Positions 24,701 through 36,300 of a stretch of DNA of 64,000 nt are shown here, piece after piece. The stretch's first letter is position 1. Each line of letters starts with the position of its first letter. This stretch comes from Adiantum capillus-veneris (lineage: Eukaryota; Streptophyta; Polypodiopsida; Polypodiales; Pteridaceae), in assembly GCA_014529385.2 (NCBI GenBank), contig CM043964.1, forward strand, positions 5,425,997 to 5,489,996, written 5' to 3'. The position numbers and the translations under genes were made by a program. The notes under the pieces are model-generated. The model saw nothing but the letters and a program-made list of their open reading frames with translations. It was not told where the DNA came from and did not search any database.

Positions 24701-25140
24701 TTCTCGACTCCTTTAGCTCCTTGCAACTCTTTATATTCAGTGGCGAGTAGCTTTGGAAACTCTGTAAACATGTCTTCATACTCCTTTTTTTCTTTTTCTG
24801 TCAAGTCCTCTCCTAGCATGCTCCTTACATTCACTTTGGCAAGCTCTACAATTGCTTTTGGACTATCCTTCTCCTCCTTGACCTTCACATCATGCATCGA
24901 TGCTTCCTTTTCAACACTTATCCCAAAAAGATCAGGACATGATTGCATCAAGCCTTCCTCTACACTTTCTTCTGATGATGTAGACGAAGCATCACTATCG
25001 TATGATGTGGTTTCCATCGAATCCGTATCTTGCATCTCCACTAGGGGCTGTTTACGGCTCTCGTGTGTCTTCATGTTGTAGACAATGGTACTTCCTTTCT
25101 CTTTGTCGGGGATGGTGATCAAGCCCGAGCCCCAATCCAA
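21707..25140 (-). pseudogene. element C pol (reverse transcriptase, RNase H, integrase), frameshifted
   Basis: Seven shifted frames read in order. The reverse transcriptase N-part (ESEWVSPIVIVPKKNG) is at 24370-25140. The reverse transcriptase core (TPWGCFSYKRMPFGL) is at 23984-24403. A degenerate first RNase H is at 23577-24068, and a second Tat-type RNase H (FDGAYR, SNNEAEY) at 23259-23558 and 22839-23222. Integrase is at 22108-22743 (CKSCHEC, GVDDVGP, SDRGPGF, NGLVENCNG), with its C-terminal part at 21707-22120. The reverse transcriptase catalytic loop reads LMNYIGCY, where relatives have DD, so both catalytic aspartates are lost. The first RNase H reads SISVGS where an active enzyme has an aspartate. 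The copy cannot encode an active polymerase. Confidence 0.88.
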
Positions 25141-26662
25141 GGGTTATAAGCCATGGCCTCCCTAAAATGATTGGATACGCATTCTCACCCGCTTGCATCA
25201 CGTAGCAATCAACCAAGCACTCAATCCCCAAGACTTTTATCTTCACAGCTTCAGCTATTCCAAGACACCTTGCCTTTTTGTGGTTGGCCATTCTCATACG
25301 AATCGAAGCATTCACTGACATCTTAACGCCTTCTTCCTTCATGATAGCCTCGGTCATGACACACACTTGGGCACCACCATCCACATATGCTTGAACTTCC
25401 GTCTTCTTTCCCAGCATAGCTTCAACTATTGGCACCATATCCACTGGGTGACCAACCCTCAAAGATGACACCATGCTTTGATGCTTTTCCTTCTTGGAAG
25501 GAAGCCGCGTACTCAAACACTTGGTGCACTGCCTCCTCAATTTAGCGTTCAAAGCCACCAATTGACCAAAAGATATATTTTCCTTTTGATTTCGTACATC
25601 GTCGACAATATCATAGTCTTCAACACCTTGGCCAAGGAGGTAGTCCTTTGGACCAATTTTCCTTCTTCGCCGCCTCTTGCTACTTTCTGGTTTGTCTTCT
25701 ACCTTAGCCTTTCCTTTCCTTGCTCTTGTTTCCCTCTCTTCTTTTGTCTCTTTCTCCCTATCATGCCTAGCTCTCTTATTGGCCAAAACATCCACATCTT
25801 GATGCTCAAGGGTAATGATGTTGATAGCCCTACCTTCTCCATTTCCAGGCAACAATTGCGGTGGTTGTTGTGGCGGCGGCGTTTCTAGTGCCCGTTCTTG
25901 ATGATTCTCTTCTATTCTTCCTCGACCACGTCCATATAGGGGGTATATCCCTCCTCTCTCTCTTGGTGGTTCAGGACAATCAGGGGCGTAGTGACCCTCT
26001 TCATCACAATTGTAGCATCTTCCTTGTAGCCTTCGTCCCCTACCTCTCCCAGCTGGCCACTCTTCTCTTTGGTTTCTATTCATTATGTTAATTCTTAATT
26101 CTTGCAACTGACCGGCAAGATCATGTAGAACCCGGGCCGTAACAGAATCTGGACCTTGAACCACTCGCTCCACTCTATCATCCGTTGTCACAAGGACCAT
26201 TGGTTGCACCGCAACTGGCTCAGTATGTGTGAGGCCTTGCTCCCACCTTCTCTTGATCTTCTTGCTCTTGGCCTCGGCAATTTCCACAGCTCTTTCAAAT
26301 GTAGCAGGCTCATCTTGATCGACCTTCTCCCTTACACTTGGATGGAGACAATCCATAAACTGACGTACTTTAAAGAAATCCCCTGGAGGTACTTGGGATG
26401 CCGCCTCTAATTGAACCCAAAGTCCTTTGAAGTGTTGCAAAAACTCTTTAAAGTTAGCATGAACATCTTGCTGCAAACCTCTCAATTTTGTTGTCGCTTC
26501 TGTTGCGGTTAGTTTCTTCCCAAACCTGTCAAAAATTGCCAGCTTCACCTGCTCCCATGTTTGCTTTTTGTCTTCCTCTAAACCTTCAAACCACTCGCGA
26601 GCTTCCCCTTTGAGCGCAAGAGGAAATACATGAAGCTTTGCCTCATCATTCACAATCTGCAT
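25052..26662 (-). pseudogene. element C gag and protease
   Basis: A 536-codon frame. A gag core (LALKGEAREWFEGL and the FDRFGKKL stretch) is followed by a CCHC zinc knuckle (CYNCDEEGHYAPDC), a charged arginine/lysine-rich linker, and an aspartic protease with YVDGGAQVCVM and ILGRPWL. The frame breaks just after ILGRPWL, where the pol frame begins at about 25140. The true gag start is probably upstream, because the open frame continues toward 26690 without a clear ATG. The gag forms the particle, and the protease matures the polyprotein. Confidence 0.85.
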
Positions 26663-26890
26663 GCCAAGCGTATGCCATTCGAATTCCGCAATCTAGTCCT
26701 TCACATCCTCCTTCCCTGTAAACACTGGCCAACTATACGCCATCCCTTTGAATTTGCTTCTCCCTTGTGTGAGTAATTCCACGAAATTTGAAGTATTGCA
26801 CCTCAACCAAACCACCACTTTTCTTCAATGAAGCTCGATCACAACAAAACCGCTTCACCTGGATGCACAACCGGCAAATTTCCGCTCCCC

Positions 26891-26903
26891 AGTGGGATCG
26901 CCA
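26891..26903 (-). other. primer binding site of element C
   Basis: The minus strand reads TGGCGATCCCACT five bases inside the LTR. It begins with TGG, the complement of a tRNA CCA end. I do not assign the tRNA with certainty. Confidence 0.7.
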
Positions 26904-26908
26904 AAGGA

Positions 26909-28135
26909 TGATGGAGCAAAAGATGTCGTGCGCACACTCACACACCCTGACAACTCAACACAACGCAAGGAATTTACTTGAATTCCTCACCTCACTCACT
27001 ACCACTCAAAAGCTCCCTAAAACTCTACCCACAAGCTCAATTCAAACTCCAAACGCCTCGACCTACAAGCCCTTGCCTGCCCGCAGACACTACAATGTGA
27101 GTCGAGGTGATCAACACTTGAAATCACGCTTGATGGTGACCAAAATATACAAGAAAACCCATCAAAAAACCAAAAAATCCAGCCACAAAAGGCCACTCTC
27201 AAACCATTGCAAAAGCTTCACCAAACTCCACTCTGTTGGACTCTTTGGAGTAGGGCCAACCCTAATGGCACCGATACAGGGTCACATAGTCTTGCCGCAC
27301 CTTCTTCCCTCAATTCCTTGCACACACACACATCCATGGAAACCTCAGAACTTCCATAGACTCTCCCAAGTGAAAAATTGAAGAGAGAAATCTCTCATTC
27401 ACTCCTCCATACCCTCAAAAACAGGATGGGAACGCAACGGGACTACACTAGACCACCTGTAGGAACCCTGCTTCCTCCCACACACAGAGGGGTGAAAGTG
27501 TTGATATTGCTCTTTCAAAGTCCTCCCTCAGCCTGGACCATCACGGAACCGTGAGTGATGTGGCAATTTTAAGCCATTTCACACCTTTTTTGACCATTTT
27601 TTTACCTTTTTTGGCCCAGTTTTAGCCAGTTTTGACCCCCGACGGGCATTTTTCGCAGGAAGAACCCCAAATGGACTCCAAAATTCACCAAATTTCGCAC
27701 GCTAGATCCTCGATACCCAAAGCACATTTCCACATCCCCACATTCCATTTTTGACCACTTCTAGGGCGATGCACGTATCACCGGAGATCAGGCGCCGCAA
27801 ATAGACAGTTACTACAGGTCTCAAACTTCTCGAGCGGGATGAGAGTACCCACACTTGTCACTTGCATTATTTACATTCTAGAATGCTCAAACACATTATC
27901 TAGAGCCAAAATAAGCCACCTAGAACCATATCCAAGGCCCCGATACCCTATACGGGCATCTACATGTGTCCGACTGCCGACACGCAAGCACGGATATTTA
28001 CAATGTGCACACGTTGCACCTTTTTTTGAACTTGAAACCACTTTGCAAAGCTCCCAAATGCATGTATTTACATCTTTTTGTACATATGACCATGCATATA
28101 AACGCTACTTTGTACATGCCAAAAGCGGTCTATCA
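26909..28135 (-). repeat. 5' LTR of element C
   Basis: Direct repeat of the copy at 20461. The minus-strand LTR runs TGATAGACCGC...GCTCCATCA. It is followed internally by the primer binding site. Confidence 0.93.
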
Positions 28136-28964
28136 ACGCATATACGCACCGCACCACAAATACAAGGAAAACGACTACGACGTCAACAAACAAAAGAAGA
28201 AGGATCTAAAGCACGCGTCGCCAACAAAAAAAAAAGACAAAATGTGCCGAAGGCATGCCCCGGCCGACTCCGAAAAGAAGTACGCTCGACACCGACGCAC
28301 CAGCAACACGCCATTAGCCGGCAACACGCAACCACGATGCCATCCCTGTAATTTATAGGTTATTTTTCATCATTATCTTCAGTTTTCACCCGAACCATTG
28401 TAAATTTCCTTTTTTTTGTAAATATCCTCTCTCTAGGTGATGGCCACAAAGGACCACCTAGAGATTCCCATCTTTTAATAACCTCCCAAAACAAAGCAAG
28501 GGTCAATCACATCGGGCCCACCACTTGCTTTGTCTTCCCGATTAAGCTTACCCTAACCACACTGGGATTACCATAATCCAAGCAGCCAACACCTATAAAT
28601 TGGCATTGAGAGGTCACTATCGGGGGGGGGGGCAATTCATGAGGAACCAAGCATTTGGTAGAGTGTAGTGGGAAGGATTGACACTATCACCATCACAGGG
28701 AGGGGGCTTGTGTGTTGGGTTTGCCTTGGGAATTGCACCATGCGAAGGGAACCACATCCATCTCTCGACTCCAATGGTCGATGCACACACGTATGCACGC
28801 TTTTGGTGGTAAGTATTCACAATCATTGAGCCATCTTAGAGAACGCACCAAGTAGGTTGCACCACCTCCTCCCCCTACCTCTCTACCACCACGGCATTCC
28901 ACCTTGTAAATATTGCAGAAATAATTCACCCTCACACCCCTGAGGATTTTCATCATTTGAAAAT

Positions 28965-29091
<127 letters not shown>

Positions 29092-30866
29092 GTGTGTGTG
29101 TGTAGGTTTGCGGTGTTCATATCATTGTGGTTTTGCGTCGTAGCCGCTCAAAGCTAGGTGGTGCCCCCTGTTCACTTTACCATGGCAGGCTCGAGGCGCG
29201 CCATTCGGCCCCCGGCGTTTTAGAGGCCGTCGGGTAATTTATAGGTTATTTTCATCATTATCTTTAGTTTTCACCCGAACCATTGTAAATTTCCATTTTT
29301 TGTAAATATCCTCTCTCTAGGTGATGGTCACAAAGGACCACTTAGAGATTCCCATCTTTTAATAACCTCCCAAAACGAAGCAAGGGTCAAGCACACCAAG
29401 CCCACCACTTGCTTTGTCTCCCGGATTAAGCTTACCCTAACCACACTGGGATTACCATAATCCAAGCAGCCAACATCTATAAATTGGCACTGAGAGGTCA
29501 CTATCGAGGGGGGGGGGGGGGGGGGGGGGGCGGGGGCAATTCATGAGGAACCAAGAATTTGGTAGAGTGTAGTGGGAAGGATTGACACTATCACCATCAC
29601 GGGGAGGGGGCTTGTGTGTTGGGTTTTCCTTGGGAATTGCACCATGCGAAGGAAACCATATCCATCTCTCAACTCGGGTTTGCCTTGGGAATTGCACCAT
29701 GCATGTAATGGGAATGGCCTATGAACTTAGAGAATAGCGGAATTAAGAGAATTAGAGTGAGCAATTTTGAGAGCATAGAGGGTGAACTTAATTGGTAGTA
29801 GCAACTCTATCATAACACTTAATTAACTAGGCATGAACAATACTTTTACAAGAGAGAGAGTGTAGAGAATATGACAACAGTTGAGGACCGGATTTATGTG
29901 GAGCCGGTCCCCCCTCCAAAAGGCATTTGTATTATAGATTCTCTCATTAAGAGAGACTTGGTACAATACAATCTTTGTGTTCCTTGAGACCTCCTTGGCA
30001 ATATGAAGATGGAAGGTTCACACACCAAGATTTTGCATAATTTCAACAATCAATCTTAGCTTGGAAACAATCAAGAACTTGTGAACATCATTAATCTTTG
30101 TGTTCCCTAAATCATTTGAGTGCATGAAGATGTATACTTTTATGCATCAACTTGTGCTTAAAGCAATAATTAATCTACCTTGCAATACAATTAATCTACT
30201 TGCATTAAGTAATTAATCTACTTGCAATAAACCATTAGCCTTCTTGCAATAAGCATAACATGCACTTGTAGAAAGCATTAACTATCCCAAGCCTCAGTCC
30301 CAAGACCTCAAACACCTTCGAAGGTGGAGAGAGCTAGCAGGGAATGAGGGTAGGGAAGAGGAAGAAGAAACATTTCGTAGGAGAAAGAATTAGTTCCTCA
30401 CTTATCATACTCTTGTTGCTAGCATACATAATAGCATAGTAATGAAGAAGAAGGAGATGGCAAGCTTAAGCATTGAAGCATGGCTCTTGGTTGGATTTGC
30501 ACTCCATAGCCAAGAGTGTTGGTGTAGGCTCTCAACCTCTACTTGCTTGGAGAAGGAGAGGGAGCTCTTGCACTTTGCATAGTACACCATGAGAGTGTTT
30601 GTGAGTGTGTGTGGGTGAGTACCCCTCCAGGCCTAGCGAATCACAAGCAAGAGCCATTACAAGCAACAGGGGTAGCCTTGGGACAAGTGTCCCCCTTTCC
30701 CCTTTGAGAGAGAGGACTTGATAAATGCAAAATCAATTAATTAAATATCCTAAATTATCATTGGACCCCTTGGTTGGCCAACCAATAGGCTTCAGGCACA
30801 CCATGAGGGCAACATGGGGAGGAACTTGACAAGTGTCCTTGCTGCCTCTTCAAGCTGGGGCTTCCC

Positions 30867-30868
<2 letters not shown>

Positions 30869-30922
<54 letters not shown>
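30869..30922. repeat. (GT)n microsatellite in element E
   Basis: An uninterrupted GT run of about 54 bases, followed by a CT-rich stretch and a run of C. Confidence 0.96.
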
Positions 30923-30923
<1 letters not shown>

Positions 30924-31085
30924 CTCTCTCATCCCCCCCCCTTGTAGGCTCGCCCCCCTCCTTGTAGGGATCTTTTTGACTTTGGATGAGCAAGCCCCTT
31001 AGTCATCAAGCATGACAAGGCACTTGAACTAGGGGGTGTTCCCACAAGCATCTCAAGGCACCTCAAGCACCTTAATCATGTAGCA

Positions 31086-31155
31086 AGTGAAGCACCTCAA
31101 GCATGTCAAGCACCTCAAGCACGACAAGCACCTCAAGCAGGACAAGCACCTCGAG
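31086..31155. repeat. minisatellite of CAAGCACCTCAAGCA type
   Basis: About five head-to-tail units of 15 bases (CAAGCACCTCAAGCA/CGA variants). The same wording is present loosely from 31045. Confidence 0.85.
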
Positions 31156-31694
31156 CTTAGGCCGGGTTCCCACCTCAAGCTCAGCCCTAGCTTGCCTAAG
31201 GTTGCCTAAGGTCAAAGGACTTTTACACACATTATTGGAGGTCTTCAATGAAGCTAACCCTAAGGTCTTATGCTCCATTGGTTAGCCTTGCTCTTTGATA
31301 GACCATCTCTCATTTGGGCCCCTTTACCATTGGCCCCGTGTTGAGATAGATCTATAAGCACATGTCTATATCTTAACCCTTGTTCCCGTGTATTCTCCCA
31401 CATTAAGTGATCAGTTTAATATGAGAAAATCATTTGGGTTGGATAGATATTAATTTTTATGACAATGCGAAGGGAACCATATCCATCTCTCAACTCCAAT
31501 GGTCGATGCACACACGTATGCACACTTTTGGTGGTAAGTATTCACAATCATTGAGCCGTCTTAGAGAACGCACCAAGTAGGTTGCACCACCTCCTCCCCC
31601 TACCTCTCTACCACCACGGCATGCCACCTTGTAAATATTGCTGAAATAATTCACCCTCACACCCCCGAGGATCTTCATCATTTGAAAATGTTCT

Positions 31695-31698
<4 letters not shown>

Positions 31699-31747
<49 letters not shown>
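31699..31747. repeat. (GT)n microsatellite in LTR B
   Basis: A GT run occupies the position held by CT runs in the other copies of this LTR segment. Confidence 0.96.
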
Positions 31748-31748
<1 letters not shown>

Positions 31749-31904
31749 GTTTGCGGTGTTCATATCATCATGGTTTTGCATCCTACCGCTCAAATCTAGG
31801 TGGTGCCCCCTATTCACTTTACTGTGGCAGGCTCGAGGCGCGCCATTCGGCCCCCGGCGTTTTAGAGGCCGTCGGGGTTCGGGCTCCGCTTTGCGTCTGT
31901 CATT

Positions 31905-31916
31905 TGGTGCCCCCAC
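31905..31916 (+). other. primer binding site of element B
   Basis: TGGTGCCCCCAC starts two bases after the LTR end. Element D has the same core at the same place, so the two families use the same primer tRNA. The exact tRNA is not assigned. Confidence 0.78.
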
Positions 31917-31978
31917 TGAGGAGGGCTTTTCTAAGACCCTTCGGTTTACAATGTTGAAAGTGACACCCACTATCAATC

Positions 31979-32236
31979 ATGGACGAGTGGCTGAAGGAGT
32001 TTTCTAACTGGAGGACGGAAGAAGAGGAGACGAAGGAGGCACTAGCCGCCTTTATTGAGGTGCTACTGCTAGGCTGCAGTGTGATCAGCATTTAAGAGGT
32101 AAATTCTCCATCTCGTGTCGCTCGTTCTAACTATAAATCGAAAGCATCAGGTGGGAGATTGGTGAAGTGCCATCACTGTTGTCAACCAAGGCACACGGTC
32201 GATGAGTGCCAGCAACGAAGGCAGCGAAAGGGCTGA
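31979..32236 (+). pseudogene. leader ORF with a CCHC zinc knuckle, one in-frame stop
   Basis: From an ATG at 31979 the frame reads MDEWLKEFSNWRTEEEETKE and continues for 38 residues to TAA at 32093-32095. The same frame then continues to TGA at 32234. The second half contains VKCHHCCQPRHTVDECQQRR, a CX2CX4HX4C zinc knuckle (32168-32209) in a basic context. It lies between the primer binding site and gag of element B, about 1.1 kb upstream of the gag start. A retroviral-type nucleic-acid-binding knuckle outside gag is unusual. It may be an accessory protein of the element or a relic of an older gag. Element D has no counterpart, as its leader leaves no room. Confidence 0.6.
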
Positions 32237-32646
32237 AGTAATCTAGATCGACATTCATCGCAAAGAAATCATTCACGTCAAGAAAGGGAAGCAAACGGTG
32301 AGGCCTCTTTTCCCTAAAGAAACTGCAGTCAAGGATATAAGTCCAAAGTGGCCTAAAGGGGCTGCTCGAGCCAAAGGCAAGGAGAAGATAGGCTAGCCTG
32401 GAAACACATGACCCCGAAGGGAGAGGCATCTGGCCAAGCAAGTGCTTCAAGCTCAGGGAAGTACCCACTTGGTCAAGGAAGAAGTCATCCGAAGCTAAGC
32501 GGCGGAAGGTCGACTACCAATTTGCATGACGCATGCGAGTGCTACCAATCCACTTCTATAATCCAGAAGAAGAAGTGGTAAGAAGATTCCCATGTCCTAG
32601 AGAAGAGTGGTTCGGCTACTGCTCTCGCTTTTTTGGGAAGTGAGTG

Positions 32647-32933
32647 GAGGACCTTCCTCCTCTCCCTGTACAACTTATCCTAAAGAAGCTCTCTACCATG
32701 GGAGAGACCCAGTGGGCTGGCGACGAGAGCTGCAGCTGAATGGAGTAGAATTCATGCAACACACCGATTACGGAAATTACCTACAATTGCTGTTAGCCAA
32801 GAGGCTGGGAGTGGTCAAACGCGTCGCCATCACCCCGTACGTGCTGAGCAACGAAGGAAAGGTAAAGCCCATGAAAGGCGACGACCTCTTGTGGATGTGC
32901 CGACTCATCAACACTGGCACGGTAAGAGTATAA
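32647..32933 (+). pseudogene. accessory module of element B, related to the D leader ORFs
   Basis: Two frames join here. The first, from 32647, reads EDLPPLPVQLILKKL. The second, to 32933, contains YGNYLQLLLAKRLGVVKRVA, then NEGKVKP and CRLINT. The same blocks in the same order occur in the two accessory ORFs of element D (LPIELQEQVVRRL; FIQLVCALRLVNRVKF; GNLRP; LRLINS). One frameshift near 32735 breaks the gene. The function is unknown. The LPxEL...L start is only loosely F-box-like. Confidence 0.6.
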
Positions 32934-32955
32934 GTAATTATTCCACCCTCTGTGC

Positions 32956-33171
32956 ATGATGGAAAATAGGCCGACGGCATTCCCGTTCAGATTTCTGCAG
33001 CATATGCATGTGAATACCTATGTAGATAGGAAAGTCTTCTACCAACAGAATATCGTTTACCTATTCGGTGCGGCAGTACTAGGAGAAATCCTCAATTCCC
33101 CGAACCCTACCATTCTCCACATATTAGATTACCATCATTCCTTTAATGTCTCTATTTTTATCCTGTTTTAA
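32956..33171 (+). pseudogene. C-terminal accessory block in the element B leader
   Basis: A 71-codon frame containing FPFRFLQHMHVNT, YLFGAAVLGEILNSPNPTIL and the end YHHSFNVSIFILF. Nearly the same string occurs in the element D leader on the minus strand at 59988-60190 (FIFGA, GEILASPNPVILPLI, SFDVHVFILL). A more distant copy lies at 60220-60432. Conservation at the protein level between two families implies it was once translated. It may be the C-terminal half of the preceding module. The two are separated by about 22 bases and a stop. Confidence 0.6.
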
Positions 33172-33194
33172 CCTATCCATCCACCCCTATAAAA

Positions 33195-33330
33195 AGCCGC
33201 TATGAGCCGCTGATGTTGATGTTAAAAAAAAAAAGAGATGCTATGAGCCGCTGATGTTGATGTTGATGTTAAAAAAAGCCGCTATGAGCCGCTGATGTTG
33301 ATGTTGATGTTAAAAAAAAAAAGAGAAAAA
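33195..33330. repeat. three-copy minisatellite just upstream of gag
   Basis: The unit GCCGCTATGAGCCGCTGATG, followed by TTGATGTT and an A-run, is repeated three times with small changes. It ends about 40 bases before the gag ATG at 33368. Confidence 0.88.
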
Positions 33331-33367
33331 ATAAATAAAAAGGTTTGTAATTTTCCGAGTCACCACC

Positions 33368-36300
33368 ATGGCAAGTGTTTCTTTCCCCACGTTCAGTGGA
33401 AAGAAGGGAGAGGATCTCACCCACCGACTTTTTGGATGATTTCGACATTGCTTGTGTTGTCTCCAACAAAGATGACGACGCTTCACGACTTAGAATTTTT
33501 TCTCTACTGATGAAAGTAGAGGCCAAGTCCTGGTATAATGCATTGCCCCAGGCTACCAAGAATGCATGGGATGTGTTAAGGGCTGCTTTTGTAAAGAGGT
33601 TTGGTGGAGGCACAGTGGAGGCACAACCTCGGAGAAGCTATGGCAGCTACTTACAGAATTAAAGCAGGGAGGCCTACTGGAGTATGCCACCTACGGGCCA
33701 AAGTTTGTGGACTTATGGGAGAGATGGGTTGCCACACTGGAGGAAGGCAAAGGAGCGCCTAATTTCCTAAAGAAGGACCGTTTCATTGCTGGTCTATGGT
33801 CGCCACTTAGAGATAAGGTGAAGGGAAGGTTTCCTGCAACATATGAGTTGGCAGTCTAAGTAGCCCACCTTAAAGACAAGAAGCTGTGCGTGCAAGCAAG
33901 AGTAAACGAGTCAGAGGAAACAAGCTCGGCCAGACCAACCCCAGTGGGTGCAACAGCCAATCATAAAGTCCAACCACAGGAGGCATCAGAAGAACAGCAA
34001 GACCTGCTGAGTCACTTCACCACCCCACTAGAGAGTTTATATGTGCATCTGGTGCAGCAAGGACATGCATCTGGCAGAAACCTAGAACAAGGAAGGGGAC
34101 AACGAAGGCAGAGCCCAAAGTACCACTGTTACAACTGCGGGGAAGACGGCCATGGAATGTACTACTGTCCACACCCGAGGAGGCAGAATTTCAATAGAGG
34201 GGGGAGACAGAATCAGATCTCTCCGCCAAGAGCAAGACCACCACCACCTAGGAAGCCTGGACCAATCCCACTGGTCCAAATCCTGCGACCACCTGTACAA
34301 CAGCAACCACCACCCCAACCTCTCATTCCGCCACTACCCCCACCACCTGCTGTGAACCAAGCGGGGAGTGTTATTAGCTTAGAGGCTAAAGGGAAGGCGA
34401 AGGTAGAAGATTCAGCTCGAGAAAAGCACAAAGGAAAAGCGAAGGTAGAAGAAGTGGATTCTATGGGAGTGAAGCGTGCGAGGCACGAGGAGGCATCTCA
34501 AAAAGAAGAGAAGATGAAAGGGAAGGCCGAGTCTAGCAAGCAAGCAGCTAAACCGCGGTGGAAGATAGACATCGTGGACTTCTCACTAGGTGAGTATGCA
34601 CAACCCTATGACTTAGTTCAAGATGTGTTAATGCAGGGCCCGAAGATAACTTGGCCCCAATTACTCCACCTTGCACCTAGAATGAGGAGGCAATGGACGA
34701 AAATGGTAAGTACCAGGAAATCAAGACCACGGATAGCTGGGGCTATCTCTGGGAGGGATCTCGATGACATCCTGCCAACCATGGACGCTCACATCAAAGG
34801 GCAACGGATTTCAAACATCTACATAGATGGTGGCACGCAAATATGCGTCATGAGTGAAAAGATGATGCACCATCTAGGTCTAGAGGTAAGAAGGCCGGCA
34901 CCCTGCCGAGCCAAGATGGCAAACAATGTAAGAGTAAAATGCGTAGGCATTGTAAATGCGGTCAAAGTAAAAGCATTCAATACAAAGTGGAGGTAGACAT
35001 CTTCGTCATGCCACACAAATGGGAGGGCTACCCCATCATTCTTGGAAGGCCTTGGCTTATGGCTATGGAAGCTAAACAAGACTGGAGCACCGGGATGATC
35101 CAGATGAAGGATGCTAAAGGGAAGTCCATATTCTACGACATGAGGACTGGAAAGCAGCGCAACATGATCTTGGAGGCTTCAGAAGACGAGTCCACCAGCG
35201 ACTACTCGTCTACCTCCGAGGAAGACGCAACCACCACCAACGGGAGTGACAGTAGCATCGAGGTAATGGGAGTCATTCTTAAAGACCCAAATAGATTAAC
35301 ACAATCTGAAGCAACCTCGGCAAACCAAGAGGGATCATCAAGTATGCAGTCATTGGAGGATGCAGGTAAGCTACAAAAAATTCTCTCAAATGAGTTAACC
35401 AATGAAGAAAGGAAGGAGTACGTCTCCATGTTAGGAAACTTCACTACTTTGTTCATTGATGGCTATGATAAGATCACAGGAATTACAGTAGTGCAACACC
35501 ACATAAAGCTCAAGGAAGGCAATAAACCCGTAGTACAAAAGCTCAAAAGACTTGGAGTAATCCAACAAGAGGCATTGCTTAAAGAAGTGAGAAGTTTGCT
35601 ACAAGCAGGTTTCATCTACCCTGTCGAAGACTCAGAATGGGTCTCCCCAGTAGTAGTCACACCAAAAAAAAATGGTAAGTGGAGAGTCTGTGTGGATTAT
35701 AAACCTCTCAATGCAGCCACGAAGAGAGACCACTTTCCCCTCCCATTCGAGTATGAAATATTCAATGAAGTGGCAGGTCATGAACACTACACAGTATGCG
35801 ATGGCTACTCAGAATACTTCCAGATTAGCATTGCGGAGGAGGATCAGAAGAAGACAACCTTCATCACACCTTGGGGATGTTTTGCCTACAGAGTGATGCC
35901 GTTTGGCCTCACTAACGCCCCAGCCACGTTTCAACGCTATGTGACTTTTGTTTTCCAACCCTACTTCGGAACATCAATACGGGTTTTCATAGATGATTTT
36001 TGCATCTACAACTCACGAGCCCTTCATTTAAGCAAAGTCTATGATGGCTTAACCAGGCTGCAAACCTTGGGTGGCCAACTCAACGTGGACAAGTGTCACA
36101 TTGGTGAGAGCAAAGTCACTCTCCTTGGTTATGTAATTTCAGCAAAAGGAATCGAGGCTGACCCTAGCAAGATTCAGGCTCTGGTATCTTTATCATCACC
36201 CACCACCGCCAAGCAGCTGGTTTCTTTCCTTCAGAAGGTAAGATACTTAAGCAGGTTCATTCACCTGCTATCTCAAGTGGTCCTTCCCCTACAACAACTC

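Larger units (their letters stand above)
20461..28135 (-). mobile_element. element C: Tat-type Ty3 retrotransposon inside LTR B
   Basis: Two direct LTRs of about 1.23 kb (20461-21692 and 26909-28135) enclose a minus-strand gag-pol. On the plus strand the LTR starts TGATGGAGC and ends GGTCTATCA. The flanks are CA-repeat text on the left and ACGCATATACGC on the right. They join to match the uninterrupted 3' LTR of element B near 49875-49900. A clean target duplication cannot be read, because the site is a CA run. Gag-pol carries many frameshifts, so the copy is dead. Confidence 0.92.
29704..31464 (+). mobile_element. element E: probable solo LTR, 1.76 kb
   Basis: The sequence starts TGTAATGG and ends TTATGACA. 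It interrupts LTR B text, which resumes at ATGCGAAGGG. The flanks are ATGCA on the left and ATGCG on the right, a 5-bp duplication with one mismatch. It contains no coding domain, primer binding site or polypurine tract. It also has a GT run (30869-30922) and a short minisatellite. The orientation is not certain. It could alternatively be a small non-autonomous element. Confidence 0.55.

Noticed and set aside
24674-25888. Plus-strand frames over the element C gag-pol region
   Set aside because: They are antisense shadows of the minus-strand polyprotein.
32928-32982. A possible intron (GTAAGAG...AG) joining the two accessory frames of element B
   Set aside because: About 50 bases is too short for a typical plant intron and the joined frame does not clearly restore the block order.
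33195-33330. Possible CRISPR-like array (also 31086-31155 and 46777-46976)
   Set aside because: Copy numbers are too low, units and spacers are irregular, and the setting is a plant retrotransposon.
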